Source of the DNA: Cerrena zonata
Taxonomy: Eukaryota; Basidiomycota; Agaricomycetes; Polyporales; Cerrenaceae
Reading direction: 5' to 3'
NCBI GenBank assembly: GCA_038087015.1
Contig: JASBNA010000084.1
Coordinates: 109,161 to 173,160, forward strand
DNA: 64,000 nucleotides
Made by a program: the position numbers and the translations under genes. The notes under the pieces were generated by a model that saw nothing but the letters and a program-made list of their open reading frames with translations, ran no database searches and was not told the DNA's origin. Positions 14,217 to 25,901 of this stretch are shown piece after piece. Position 1 is the stretch's first letter. Each line of letters begins with the position of its first letter.

Positions 14217-16707
14217 GTCTGTAGGACAATTACGGTAGTGAGAGCACGAGAAAGTTTGTGAGAGGAATCGATGAGCACATACGCGCTGACGTGGGTCGTC
14301 CGTTTTCGGTTCAATGAATGCCTGCAGGGATCATTGGGATGGCGCCCAGGGTTCCACATAAAGGAGAGCTATTTGCCAAACAGACTTACTACCTCGACAC
14401 CATCATCGCCTAGCCCGAACCTCAATTACTTTGGCTTTAGTCGTGCAAGCTCGGCAGGGGTCGCACATTCTGCGGACGACTTGAAGGGTTTTCCGTCAAA
14501 TAGGGGACCCTCAAGCCTAGCCGCTGCATCGTAACGGTACTGGTAGCGTCTGCTGTTCCAAGCATCAGCAAACCTACATGCTGCTTGCGGATGAACTTGT
14601 GCTTTTTATGTCCTTTTTGTACTTGCGCAAGTGTATCTCATCTTTCAAGTAGCTAACAGGACAGTTGTACCTTATACAAGTAAATTATAATAATAAAAGT
14701 ACTTTTTTTCAAACGCAGTACAGAACAAGTACAAGTACAATATTTCAAATGCGAAAATTACCGAGGGAAATCTAGCATCTTTTCCGAGCTTAAGTTTCAT
14801 CTTCGAGACTGTGTCTTTTGGTTTGACCTCGGGAGGTTTGTTCCATTTGAAACATACACCGTACATGCAGGGGTGGAGATGAGGATAGCGAAGAACACCG
14901 AGAGCATTGATACTGCGTACTTTTTGTGTGATTCTCTCCTTCACCTGTGTAGACCTATAACCCGCGCTCTCAGCGCTCTTGTTATTCTTTGACGAAGACC
15001 ACACCCCTACAAGCCAGCAGATATAGTGGGAGGTGACATAGAATCAGTCTGTCCGTATACTTACCGAAGGTGATCGCATGGGTCAACCCTGTCCGAGCAA
15101 AGTTGCTGGAGATGCAGTAGGTACGCGCAAGGTATCCGGAGACATATAGGTACAGTTAAAGGACCATGGGGAGGGTGTGGGTTTGAGACAGCTGCAGTAT
15201 GGGCGATCGATATAATGTTAAAAAAATTGAGACTTGCTGTGCTGAAACTGTGGGTTAGCCCCAGAATCTGGAGAATAGTAAGAACCTATGATAAACTACA
15301 ATACCAAACAAGAGCAGGGCTGCCCAAGACCTCAAAACAACCATTCCGATCGTTCAAAGAGACCACATCGCTCATTTCATCGGAAAGAGAAAGTGTATGT
15401 GCGAGGACAAGTATTATCCATAGGGTACTCGATGTACGTTGAAGTTCGACAAGAAGTTATGAACCTCTCGAGACATGGACCAGGGGGGGAATGACGACCT
15501 TCATAGATCAATGAGTGTAAACTGATCCATTTGAGGGCGCTCGGTCGGAAATGATTCGGTGCGGACCTCATGAACTCGATAAGCCGAGTTAGAGTCGGTC
15601 CTTATCCAGAGGTTATGTCGAGTTGATTCGAGGCACGCCCTCGTACACCTGTGGGAATTGTATAATGGGATGGTTAAATACCATGCTGACACGGTATCTG
15701 TCGTGCTCCTCTTTTACCCCGCTCCTTCCTGGCTCTCATCCTCCCCTCCACATTCGCATCTTCAGCTTTGTTAACAGTCAGGTAAACATTTGATCATTCC
15801 ATAGTTCAGGCTTCCATTGCAGCCGTGATGATGACAGGTGAGTGAGTGAGTGAGGGAGGGAGGGAGGATCCCAGCTGCTAGCGGTTGTGAGAGTAAGCTC
15901 GTGGTCTTTACTTAAGTTGTGATCGTCTGTCTAGCGCCTCTTCCGTAAGTGACTGTGGACCATGTTTCAATGGTTTCTCAGTATCATAGAAGGTAAGCGG
16001 TATCATTATATTTTATCAATGGTACTAGACTTCATACTCTTGATTAGTATTACAAATATGTATCAAAAATATGTCTGTGTAATGTTTGAATATATCTGTT
16101 TGATTACCTTTTGTGCTTGAAACCCAAAACTTACAGCGTGACTGTCGCAATTTCTGGCACGCCTAAAATTGCACTTGTCCGCAGCACTTGCACTGAACTT
16201 GCACTTGTTTATTTCAAATATTTGTCCTGGTACAAGTTTTGTACCTCATGATTTAAGCACGGTACACTTGTCCTTATTGTACTTGTACAAGTACAATAAG
16301 GACAAATAAGTAGCGTGTAGTTTTGCTGATGAATCCTGGGTATCCAAGATGAAGGAAAATGAATGTATGCTGTATACCCAGGAATTATAATCACGGACAA
16401 GATCGAATTGCAGAGAGAGAAGGCCTGCTCAATATTCCATTCTTACGGCTCCTCGCAACATGACCCACGCGGGCACGAGCGCTCCTGACGCGCTCCTACT
16501 ATATTAGGTAGCTCACTCATTCCGATGCTCTACAGAGTTGGAGGAGATGTGTTTGTAAGGTGAACTTGAGCCTTTCAGACGCTATAGGAATGTATAGATA
16601 GAATGAAAATGACATAAAAAGGTTCTTCCCTTATGACATGGTGTATATCTGCGAACAGAAACCCGAGGTAAGTAACCTGAAGTCTTTTGGGTTGATCTTC
16701 ACCGTAG
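14217..16707. other. Gene-poor region with simple repeats and CAAGTACAA motifs
   Basis: No convincing coding gene. Two clusters of short words built from GTACTTGTAC and CAAGTGCAAG occur at about 14600-14760 and 16170-16310, suggesting decayed copies of a small palindromic element. A GAGT/GAGG simple repeat lies at about 15838-15868. The last 150 bases may hold upstream exons of the MYND copy whose recognisable exon begins at 16708, but I cannot define them. Frames at 14271 (+) and 14672 (-) have no recognisable features. Confidence 0.45.
16268..16305. repeat. Perfect 38-bp palindrome
   Basis: The left arm TTGTCCTTATTGTACTTGT (19 nt) is followed at once by its exact reverse complement, with no spacer. 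A further GGTACAAG/CTTGTACC-like pair lies about 40 bases to the left. It could be a hairpin at the end of a mobile element or the core of a MITE; it is not next to any gene that would use it as a terminator. Confidence 0.9.
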
Positions 16708-16816
16708 CTGCTGTGATTCAGCGGGACGCACAAAGCATAGATAGCTGTGGCTCCTGTGGGAAACGTGAAGGGAAGCTGTCGCGTTGCAGAACATGCAGAA
16801 AGGTAGTATGTATGGG

Positions 16817-17532
16817 TATGGGTAATATAGTGTCCAATAATTATGGACTTGCGCGGCACAAATTTGCTTGTCGCGTGGCAAATGAGTTCGTCATTCCGCT
16901 CATTGCACGGCACGTTGTTGAGATCATCAAAAATGTTACGGTAAGTTCAAGCTGAGGTGAATCATATTTTCGGTAAGTCAACTTCAGATCTATACTGTCA
17001 GCGAGTCTCAGAAAATAACTGAATACTTGGTTGAACTAAGTTGAGTCCCAAAATTCACTATGTCAAAGTCTTGGATCCTCACATCTCTAAGTATATCATA
17101 CAGTTTTCTTATTGATATACCTTATGAAGGCCCCGGGATGGCTTCTCGATTAAAATTGAGTCTTGTAGAAAGGGAAAATAGTATGTGATACTATGAAGTC
17201 CTCGAGTCACACAGATGGACTCGTGATAACGAGGGTTGGTATGTACTTCGAAGCTGTTAGACTTGTATTAGTAAGGTCCTATTACTCCCTTGTATGCAAC
17301 ATTAGCCATGTATTTAGCTCTTAATCCGAGTCTAAGACATAGACTTGCTGTGTGATATGCTGAGATCACCACAACTGGTCGCGTAAAAACATGTTTTCAA
17401 CTTCGCGCGGAAATTTCTCGGATGTTCATCACTTGCCGCGGATTTGACAGACGAAGTTGACAACCTGCCGCGAAATCTTGAAATTTGAGCACTTACCGCG
17501 AAAAGTAATTATTGGACACTATATAGCCCATA
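16817..17532. mobile_element. 716-bp TIR element A inside the MYND intron
   Basis: The left end TATGGGTAATATAGTGTCC and the right end GGACACTATATAGCCCATA are imperfect inverted repeats. Both are followed inward by AATAATTA and by several CGCGG or TTACCGCG words. No transposase frame is visible, so it looks non-autonomous. No convincing target-site duplication is seen. It starts seven bases inside the intron donor of the MYND gene and abuts element B without a gap. A frame on + reads through the left end (HKFACRV), but the match to a MYND end is probably chance. Confidence 0.6.
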
Positions 17533-17551
17533 TATGGGCTATATAGTGTCC
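17514..17551. repeat. Perfect 38-bp palindrome at a TIR-TIR junction
   Basis: Two terminal inverted repeats of the same family meet head to head: GGACACTATATAGCCCATA followed by its exact reverse complement. The arms are flanked by AATTATT-like bases and CCGCG motifs on both sides. It marks the join between elements A and B. Confidence 0.9.
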
Positions 17552-19812
17552 CAAAATTATTTTCCGCGGTAAGTACCATGATTGAGTGGTTTCGCGGTAA
17601 GTTGAGTGTTCAGGGCACTTTCCGAGCGCGGAGTGTCCAAAAATTTCCACGCTCTGTTAAAGACAGTTGTTGCGCGCAGCAATATTTCTCTCGACATTTC
17701 CACTGAATGGATTGGCCATTATCCAAACATTGCATCAACATACTAAGTAGTTAAGCTCTGAGTTCTCTTGCATTGGTAGCCTCATACTAAATATGAGGTA
17801 AAGGTTCCATCAGCGAATCGGGGAAGACTTTGCAGAGCTGTGTAAGGTTCGCATAGTGAGCATTGGATGCATTGACGCTGACGGGGGGCATAGCTATGGA
17901 AAGAACATCCACCTACCTCGTGCTTTCCCAAAGCTCGTTTCCGATGTGCACTTTGGGGCCTATGAGACCATTGTAAGGTGCCGGAATGCTATAATGGGTC
18001 TCACAATACAATATATGTACCGGCCTCCTCATACATTGCAATCTGTAAATTATATAGCTATGGAACTCTTTACATCATCACGGAATTACATGTGTTGAAT
18101 TGGATAGCACTGTGAGCATTGGTATGATCAGACATTAATATTAGTTCGCTCGGAAAATTGGGGCAAAAAATGAATATGTATTTTGAATTATCTACATAGG
18201 AGAGCTACTATATCGGTTGCACTAGACGACCTGAGTGCACTGAGCTGAAAGTTGTTGGGCACCAGACACGTGTACATGCTCGGAGACCACTTCACCAAAG
18301 ACCTGCCTACAGCGAGACGGAAAAGTGAAGTTACTTATTGAGGAATGCCACTGCTTTCTTCCCCTCCTTTCCATATGACGGGGGCTCTACTGGAACACCT
18401 CGAGGTCGAAGTCGTAGTATGATTCATCCCATCAGCCCTGGTTATTGATGGCGAGTTGGGCCTGCACAATGACAGACATAAATCACAGCTAACGTGTTGA
18501 TGTGTCCCTAGACTTCGAGACACATACCTGACAGCATCCATAGGCAATCATGTGCACCGTCAACTCGGAGACACCCATACGTTGGGCAGTATTTCTTGCA
18601 CATGAGCATTTTGATGTTTTCTCCAGGCCATTGCAAACTGACCAGTGACCAGTGTAGAAGTTGTGGAAAACCTGATTATATCGCGTGGATTCTAATTAGC
18701 AGCGATAGAGAAGAGATACAACTTGAAGTTAGCACTTACATAAATAAGGAAATGTCCCAGGAACGGCCCCTTGTTCTCGTCCTTGGGGTTAGACACCTGA
18801 TTGTGAGTGTATAACCACCGAGCAGCGAGGGAAGATGTCCTGATGCTTCCCATCGCGAGTAGTTGCGGAATTGATGTTACTACAATAACATGAGAATGGT
18901 CAGCTTCGGAATTTATCCCCAAGAAGTGCTTACTTGTCCGTTATTGCATACCTGGGTGGTAAGAGCATTGCTGCTAAGGTCGGGTGCGCCCATCTTTGTC
19001 GTCGGTGGGGAGAGGAGGATCAATGCATTCAAAGTCGGGATTGACGTACTTGATACAATTCACCTTGATGTCACTGATGTCATTCCCCTAACAGACACCA
19101 ATGCGTTTTTGAAGCTGGTGAGATCTCAGTTAGATCGAATAGTCTGATGAGGAGCATCAAGTCCTAAAGGTGTATTTTTTGTGTACTTTCTTTGCGTGCG
19201 GTGGGACAGGGTTCGCATTGCATAGCAGGGGACCAGCAAATAATGTCAAGATACCAAAAAGCGAAATCGAAAATTCGGGAAGTATGTGGGTGGTCAAAAA
19301 TAAGGTTTGTGTCACGGTGGCCTATACAGCTGCTGACTCATACTTCCACAAGCTACCGAGTTCAAGCTCCACTTGAAATAAGCAAGAAGATATGCCACTG
19401 TCATGAATCGAAACCTCGACCGCCGGTTCAGACCGCCAATGTTAGTATTTACAAAGTCTGCCAAAGCTGTCCATAGCATCCCAAAGCTGTGGATCGAGCG
19501 GCGATAGCTTTCTAGTGATGTCCCACCATTGTAACATGGTGCATTGCGCTATATAATAAGATATATCAATGACGAAGTATCTACGAACCACCAGCGCTAT
19601 GCAAAATCGAACATCGGCATTAGCCGTCCCGGAAGGCCAGCCAAAGTTCTCCTCGATTGGCTGATGTCATACACATCAGGAAAAACCCCCTTTTATAATT
19701 AGTGCTAAATAGAACATACTAAACTATAACATTTTTAATTAAGTACTAATCCATCTAATCTCTCTCATTTTTCTTATAACATCTAATGTAAATATAATCA
19801 AAGCTCATTTGA

Positions 19813-20163
19813 CATTTATTGCCAGATAATTTTGCCTATTTTACTAATTGTGAATACTATATCTCATTTTTATTATTGTAACTAACTCCATAATAACTTT
19901 ACTATCTATAGAATAACATTGTATTTATTGTCAGCTAAATATACTTATTCCACTAATCTTGCATATTTTTATCATTGTGCTAACTCCACAATAACCTTAC
20001 TAGCGGTGGAATAACATTGTATTTATTGTCAACTAAATATACTTATTCTACTAATCTTGCATATTTTTATCATTGTGCTAACTTCACAATAACCCTACTA
20101 TCTGTAAAATAATATTGTATTTATTGTCAACTAAATATACCTATTCCACTAATCTTGCATATT
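19813..20163. repeat. 98-bp subterminal tandem repeat, about 3.5 copies
   Basis: The word AATAACATTGTATTTATTGT recurs at 19912, 20010 and, with changes, 20108, giving a 98-bp period. A more degenerate unit precedes at 19813. Each unit contains TACTTATTC, CTAATCTTGC and ATCATTGTGCTAAC. It lies between the left TIR and the transposase stop codon, where transposases of this kind often bind. Confidence 0.85.
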
Positions 20164-20292
20164 GGTTCTTATTTCTCTCATTGTACTAACCATAAAATAA
20201 TCATTGAGCAAGTTCTACTAATCACAAAATAATGGTGCTAACTCAAATAATTGTACTAACTACAAGATAATATATATCAAAATACATCTGAG

Positions 20293-23200
20293 TTAGATAA
20301 TAGTATTAAATGTATCTCTGTCAGTGAAATTGTTAACATAGAATGTGCTACATTGCTCTAGTACAGTATCACTAGTCCATAACCTGGAAGCTTCTGTATC
20401 AAACTTGGGAAATAAATGTATACTTCGATGAACATTAGCTAGTGGAATAATACTAGCTACACGATCTCTCTCAAAATATGATTTTTTGACTTGATATAAA
20501 AGATTATCAGGCTCTGGTGCATTAGAAAACTTGGTAAACCATTCAATATAAGCAAGATATCTGGGAGGTGGTGCATGTAAAGGAAATACTGCATGTGCAG
20601 CCTTGGTAGTACATGAAAAAATTACTTTGACTTGTCCAATCCGGAAGTTTTGAATAGTATTTAGTCCATTTGGATCCTGTTTTACTAAAACAGTATCAAA
20701 ACGACCTGAAATATCTATCTCCTTAGATGTAGTATAAGCAGGTCGAGAGTGAACAACATCATATTCATCAGATTGTATTTTATAAGTTTGCTTACTTCCT
20801 AGCCAAAAGCGTGCTTTGTGATAAACTGCTACTTTCAGATGTGATAATCTGATACTAGGAATTTCAGCTTCAATCTGAGCATATGATAAATTGGGATTTC
20901 GACGTTTGATAATATAGTAAGCAAGAGCATGTGAAAACATAGATGCTTTGTATAAATTAACAAGCTGATCTATTGAGACTGATTTCTTTGATGGATGTTT
21001 AGTCATTTTAGGAGACTGTGGAGTCTCAGTTGAAATGAGAGAAATCAAAGGAGGCTTTCCATTAAGACACCAGGCAATATAGTTAGCATGATCAAGAATC
21101 TTTTCCTTGCGTTGAACATATACTGTCATCTGAGGATATACATTTTTTCCATTAGAAGCATCAAAGGCATCTTTTGCATATGGTATATGAAGTCTTTCAG
21201 TATGCTCAGTATTATAGTTGTCTGTGGTCCCAAATCGTTCAATCATAAGCCTATAGTGTAAAGCATAATGAAGCTTATTAATGATAAAGTCTGAACGTAT
21301 GCCCAAATCTATGAAAATATGTTTATTTTCATGAAAACGTTTGAGTGCATCTTCCATTTCATCCAATGTTTGAGTAGAATGAACAGGATATTGTGCAAGA
21401 TAGGCAAAGTCAAGTATAGCTCGAACTGCTCGAACTACAGTTGCAGCTGCTGCTTCAGAGGCATTTTTTTGAAGTGGAAGACCAGTAATAGTTCCAAGGA
21501 TAATGCGGCATATATGAGCATGCTCACGACCAGTAAGATGTGTGAGCAAACAAAATCCATGTGAGAAAATTCGAACATGATGATTAGGAGGCATTCGACG
21601 AGCTCGTGCATCTAACTCTGCTTCTCCATAGGCCTTTTTAAGCCATCCTATAACATGCTTAATGATTCCTTGAAAAATTTGATGCAAAATATCTGGTGCA
21701 ACAGAAAGAAAGGGATCTGCATATGGCAAATTTTTCCAAAAGGGATCAAAGACAGGTCTAATACCTGCCTCTTCACAGCGTTTAAACCAATTAGGATGAT
21801 CAGGATTCTCAATAACATTCCAAATATCATCCAAATCATATAAAGGTGGTTGTGTCATCCAGTCTATGATACAATCTCCTAACTGTGCTTCACATGTACG
21901 ACAGGTTGGACATTTCCCTTTTTTGACACAAGTAACCTGACATTGCTCTGGATAGTCTCCAACATGAATAGCAAATATAGGATGACAACTATGAAGTTGT
22001 CCATTTCCAGTATACATAGGAATCCCATTTTCACCAGGTTCAATGATAGGCTCTAATATATAACTAAGGCAGCCATGGAAGAGATTAGCTTGCATACGCC
22101 TACGAGCAGATTCATTTGTGATATGCTCTAGCTTGGTTACAGGCAGATATGCTAAGAGGATTTGACCTTGCTTTGAAGGTTTTCATCTAATCTCTTTGGG
22201 CAAATTGCCAATAGTTAAATAGACAGGATAAGCAGCTTTGCCATTGAACATTGTGAGTTGAGTTTTATCTGAAGAAATAATGATTGGAATGATAGTGGCA
22301 TTTTTTGCACCATGATTATATAGATCTTTCTGAAAAAAAATAAGATATAGCTTTGATATAAAATATTGCAATACTTACTTGTGTATTCCACCACCATTTG
22401 CCAGTATGCATGTCATGCCATAATCGTACAGTAGTATCAGGATCAGCATAATGCCGTTCAGGGAGAAAAATCAAATATCGAGCAAATTCAGCATCACCAA
22501 ATAATGATCGAATGCATGCAATGATTGGCCTATAGTAAAGGTCAAGAGGCTCATTATCCAAATAGATTGGCTTGCAGCGAAATGATGGTCGCCCTGGAAT
22601 ATATTCATCAATAATATGATTGAGTTCATGAGTATTTTTGAAAGTAAGATTGAGTTTTTCTGCAAGCTAAGACAAGTTAAAAATTTAATTTAATCCATAA
22701 TATATAGTTATAACTTACTCCATCAATAGACAAAAGCTCTGAAAAGGCATTAGAACCAGGACCTCGCAGTTTTGCCCATCGAGCTATTTCCCAGTTGGTT
22801 TTATCTGAAAAGGGTGCATATGGATTGTTATTTGAATTGGAGATATAAGAGCCATATTTTGCATATGAGGTAGCTTGAGATAAATTGTTGGTAATAGAAG
22901 CACCAGCATGTGATGAAGGATATTTGTCTGTAAACTTTTCAACAGTGATTTTTTGTCGAAGGTGGTTTTCAATGTTTTGACGGCCAGTAAAAGAGAGACG
23001 ATCAGGATTGGCAACAGTGCCTGAGTTACTGGGAGTAGCAGCAACATTGAAATTGACCATAGGTGGCTCCCATATATAATCCTCATCATCCTCATCATAT
23101 TCAATATGATCATCAGGATCAATATCAGAGTCAGAGTCATGATTACTCTGTTCATCTTGGTTTTCACCAAAAATAGAACTAGTATCACTTGTGTCATCAC

Positions 23201-23566
23201 CATCACCACCAAATTCAGGTGGTAAATCTTGATCCTGAGAATCAGAGTCAAAATATAGAGCATCCTCATCCTGAGAAATACTATTTGGATCAGAGGGAAG
23301 TTGGTCTTCTGGAGGTATTGGTTCTGGTGAATGTGAGGGAGAGCTGATAGAGATTAGTAGCTCTAGAGGTATAAGTATAATAGTAGGCAGTAGATAACAT
23401 ACCTTGCCATTGCATCCTCTCCAGAATCACCCTTGGGATGCTCTACATGAAGCAGACGTAAATATTCACTATGACATTGAGGTAATTGGCTTGTCGAGAG
23501 GTGTCTCCAGTAAGCAGAGTTATTCCAAAATACCCTAAGGCATTTGCAACGATAGGTAGTGCTCAT
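20293..23566 (-). pseudogene. Plavaka transposase with one internal stop
   Basis: Exons 23566-23403, 23343-22719, 22666-22379 and 22329-20293 would encode about 1,037 residues. The N-terminus carries a CKC...H Zn-finger-like segment, followed by an acidic Ser/Asp-rich linker. The core includes ARWAKLRGPGSNAF, FRYLIFLPERHY-like FARYLIFLPERHY, WWWNTQ, SSDKTQLTMFNGKAAYPVYL, the C-rich CPTCRTC, DILHQIFQGIIKH and TEHTERLHI, all typical of the Plavaka RNase H-fold transposases of basidiomycetes. In exon 4 the codon after KEIR is TGA at 22185-22183, where the family has Arg; the frame continues for 630 codons afterwards. A single C-to-T change of CGA explains it. A downstream ATG (MQANLFHG) could only give a truncated protein. 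Confidence 0.85.
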
Positions 23567-23828
23567 AATGTGAGATTCCGAGGGAAGAGACAGAGCAGGG
23601 AAGAGGTGTGAGAGCCTTGAGAGCGAGGAAGCTATCCTATATGCCTATATGCCCAAGCCGCCCAAGTACAAGGATTATGTGACAGTAACGGTCACTCGTC
23701 ACTTGATCACGGAGTTTACCGAGCTTCGCAGCCATCCTCATTCCTCAGATATTCAATACTCAACGTTCACTATTAACTTTTTCACTCATTTTCTATTCTA
23801 TTTTCATTCCCACTCTCCTTTTTTCCCT
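23567..23828. promoter_or_regulatory. Divergent promoter region of the Plavaka genes
   Basis: The transposase and the accessory gene are transcribed away from each other with only 262 bases between their start codons. The stretch is rich in pyrimidines on the accessory side (TTTTTCACTCATTTTC). No TATA box is obvious. Confidence 0.5.
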
Positions 23829-24257
23829 ATGCCACCGCCTCTGAGGACTGAGAGTTACAACGCACTCTCACCGGGATCGAAGCGAGCTCGAACGCGAGCT
23901 GAGAGGAAGGTCGAAGAAGCTGCCAAAGACCAGCAATTGATCGAAGCTGGATCAGGTGCGTCGTTTTCTTATCTGACACGGATCTTGTTGTACTAAACAT
24001 ATGGAATGGGAATCTAGGTACAAGGCCATCGAAGACGAAACTACTGGCTGATCCCGGTGAGTATTTACTTTTACTGTCCCCTCCGCTCTCTCATCTTATC
24101 CGTGTAGTTTGGTTGAAAGTCCATGGAACCAAGCGTGGTCACACGGAGTCAGACGGAGACAGCGATGGCAGCGGCGAGAGCAACGAGGACATCGATAGGT
24201 CCACACCGAAGAAACCCCGCAAGAAACCCCGCAAATCTCCCTCGCAGCAGGCACAAG

Positions 24258-24972
24258 CACTGGACCGTAGCCCAAATTTTGGACTCCATAAAAGTAAAGT
24301 AAAATTTTATCAAAAGTCTCTTACAAAACATACTTTTTAGACCCAAAAAATGATGTAAAAATTCAGAATTGTAGTAAAATTTGATGAATCACAAAAACCT
24401 ATACAAATTCTGACTTTTGTATCCAGTTTTTACAGTTTAAAAAGGCACAATTTTGATACATTGTTTATTAGAGCAAAATTTGAAATACAAAATTCAAAGT
24501 TTTGACACACATTTATTTTTCCTAAACTCATATAAAATTTAAACTGCTAAATTGGCAAGATGCATACTATTGTATACCAAAATACCTTCATCAAATACTC
24601 TTATTGACAGGGACTATGATGTACCAAGAATAGTAGTCTATATCTTCTCTTTAGGCTGTCTATTTATGAAATTTTATTCTAATATATACAATTATATTAT
24701 AACTTTTGACAAAATAAAAGTATATCAAAATGTTATATTTTGCATACTGAATTTTGCCCCAGCAAAAAATGTATGAAAATTGAGCTTTTTTGAGCACTGA
24801 AAAGTGGATACAAAAGTCTGAATTTGGACAGGTTTTTGTGATTTATTAATTTCTCCTGCAATTCAGAATTTTTAGATCATTTTTTGGGTCTGAAAATCAT
24901 CTTTTGTAAGAGACTTTTTATAAAATTTTACTTTACTTTTATGGAGCCCAAAATTTGGGCTACGGTCCAGTG
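24258..24972. mobile_element. 715-bp CACTA-like MITE, copy 1 (in an exon)
   Basis: Ends are CACTGGACCGTAGCCCAAAT and its reverse complement, and pairing between the arms extends with mismatches for more than 200 bases, so the element could fold into a long hairpin. A 3-bp AAG duplication flanks it (24255-24257 and 24973-24975). CACT...AGTG ends with 3-bp duplications are the signature of the CACTA (EnSpm) superfamily. It has no coding capacity. It interrupts exon 3 of the accessory gene. Confidence 0.9.
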
Positions 24973-25186
24973 AAGACCACCCAAAGAAGCGTCCGGCACA
25001 AAGCACGACATCTGACCCCTCAGAAGACGAGCAACGGCCGCCAAAGAAACAGAAACGCAAGCGTCTCAAGAAGCAACAGGCCCAGCCAGAAATCAACGAG
25101 GGCGAAGGGGATAAGGATGTACACGGTGGGGACATCGATACCACCATGCACGACGAGGCTGGTACGATCGCTATGTCCCCAGGTAT

Positions 25187-25901
25187 CACTGGACCGTAGC
25201 CCAAATTTTGGGCTCTATAAAAGTAAAGTAAAATTTTATCAAAAGTCTCTTACAAAACATACTTTTTAGATCCAAAAAATGATGTAAAAATTCAGAATTG
25301 TAGCAGAATTCAATGAATCATAAAAACCTATACAAATTCTGACTTTTGTATCTAGTTTTTACAGTTTAAAAAGGCTCAATTTTGATACATTTTTTGTTAG
25401 AGCAAAATTTGGAATACAAAATTCAAAGTTTTGACACACATTTATTTTTCCTAAACTCATATAAAATTTAAACTGCCAAATTGGTGAGATGAATAGTATT
25501 GTATACCTAAGTATCTCCATCAAATAGTCTTATTGACAGGGTCCATGATGTACTAAGAATAGTAGTCTATATCTTCTCTTTAGGCTATCTATCTATGAAA
25601 CTGTATTTTAATATATACAATTATATTATAATTTTTGACAAAATAAAAGTATATCAAAATGTTGAATTTTGCATACTGAATTTTGCCTTAGCAAAAAATG
25701 TATGAAAATTGAGCTTTTTTGAACTCTGAAAAGTAGATACAAAAGTTTGAATTTGCACAGGTCTTTGTGATTTATTAATTTCTGCCACAATTCAGAATTT
25801 TTAGATTATTTTTTGGGTCTGAAAATCATCTTTTGTAAGAGACTTTTTATAAAATTTTACTTTACTTTAATAGAGCCCAAAATTCGGGCTATGGTCCAGT
25901 G
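25187..25901. mobile_element. 715-bp CACTA-like MITE, copy 2 (in an intron)
   Basis: Same length, orientation and sequence family as copy 1, with scattered substitutions; the right end has diverged (ATAGCCCGAATTTTGG read inward). It is flanked by a TAT duplication (25184-25186 and 25902-25904). The insertion falls four bases into intron 3, changing the donor GTATGT to GTATCA. Without it the intron would be about 58 nt, like its neighbours. Confidence 0.9.

Noticed and set aside
14271..15004. Frames on + (14271-14534) and - (14672-15004)
   Set aside because: Short, without splice partners or family resemblance; they overlap simple GTACTTG-type words.
16638..16955. Uninterrupted frame joining the MYND first half to HKFACRVANEF through the TIR
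   Set aside because: The stretch after 16817 is the end of a TIR element; the true second half with YC..C and H..C spacing and matching exon lengths is at 29496-29628.
22315..22561. Separate small genes on - in the Plavaka region (22183-23269)
   Set aside because: They are consecutive exons or shadows of exons of one transposase.
24258..25901. LTRs of a retrotransposon (two similar 715-bp direct copies)
   Set aside because: Each copy has its own inverted ends and its own 3-bp duplication (AAG, TAT), and the sequence between them is a host-element exon, not gag/pol.
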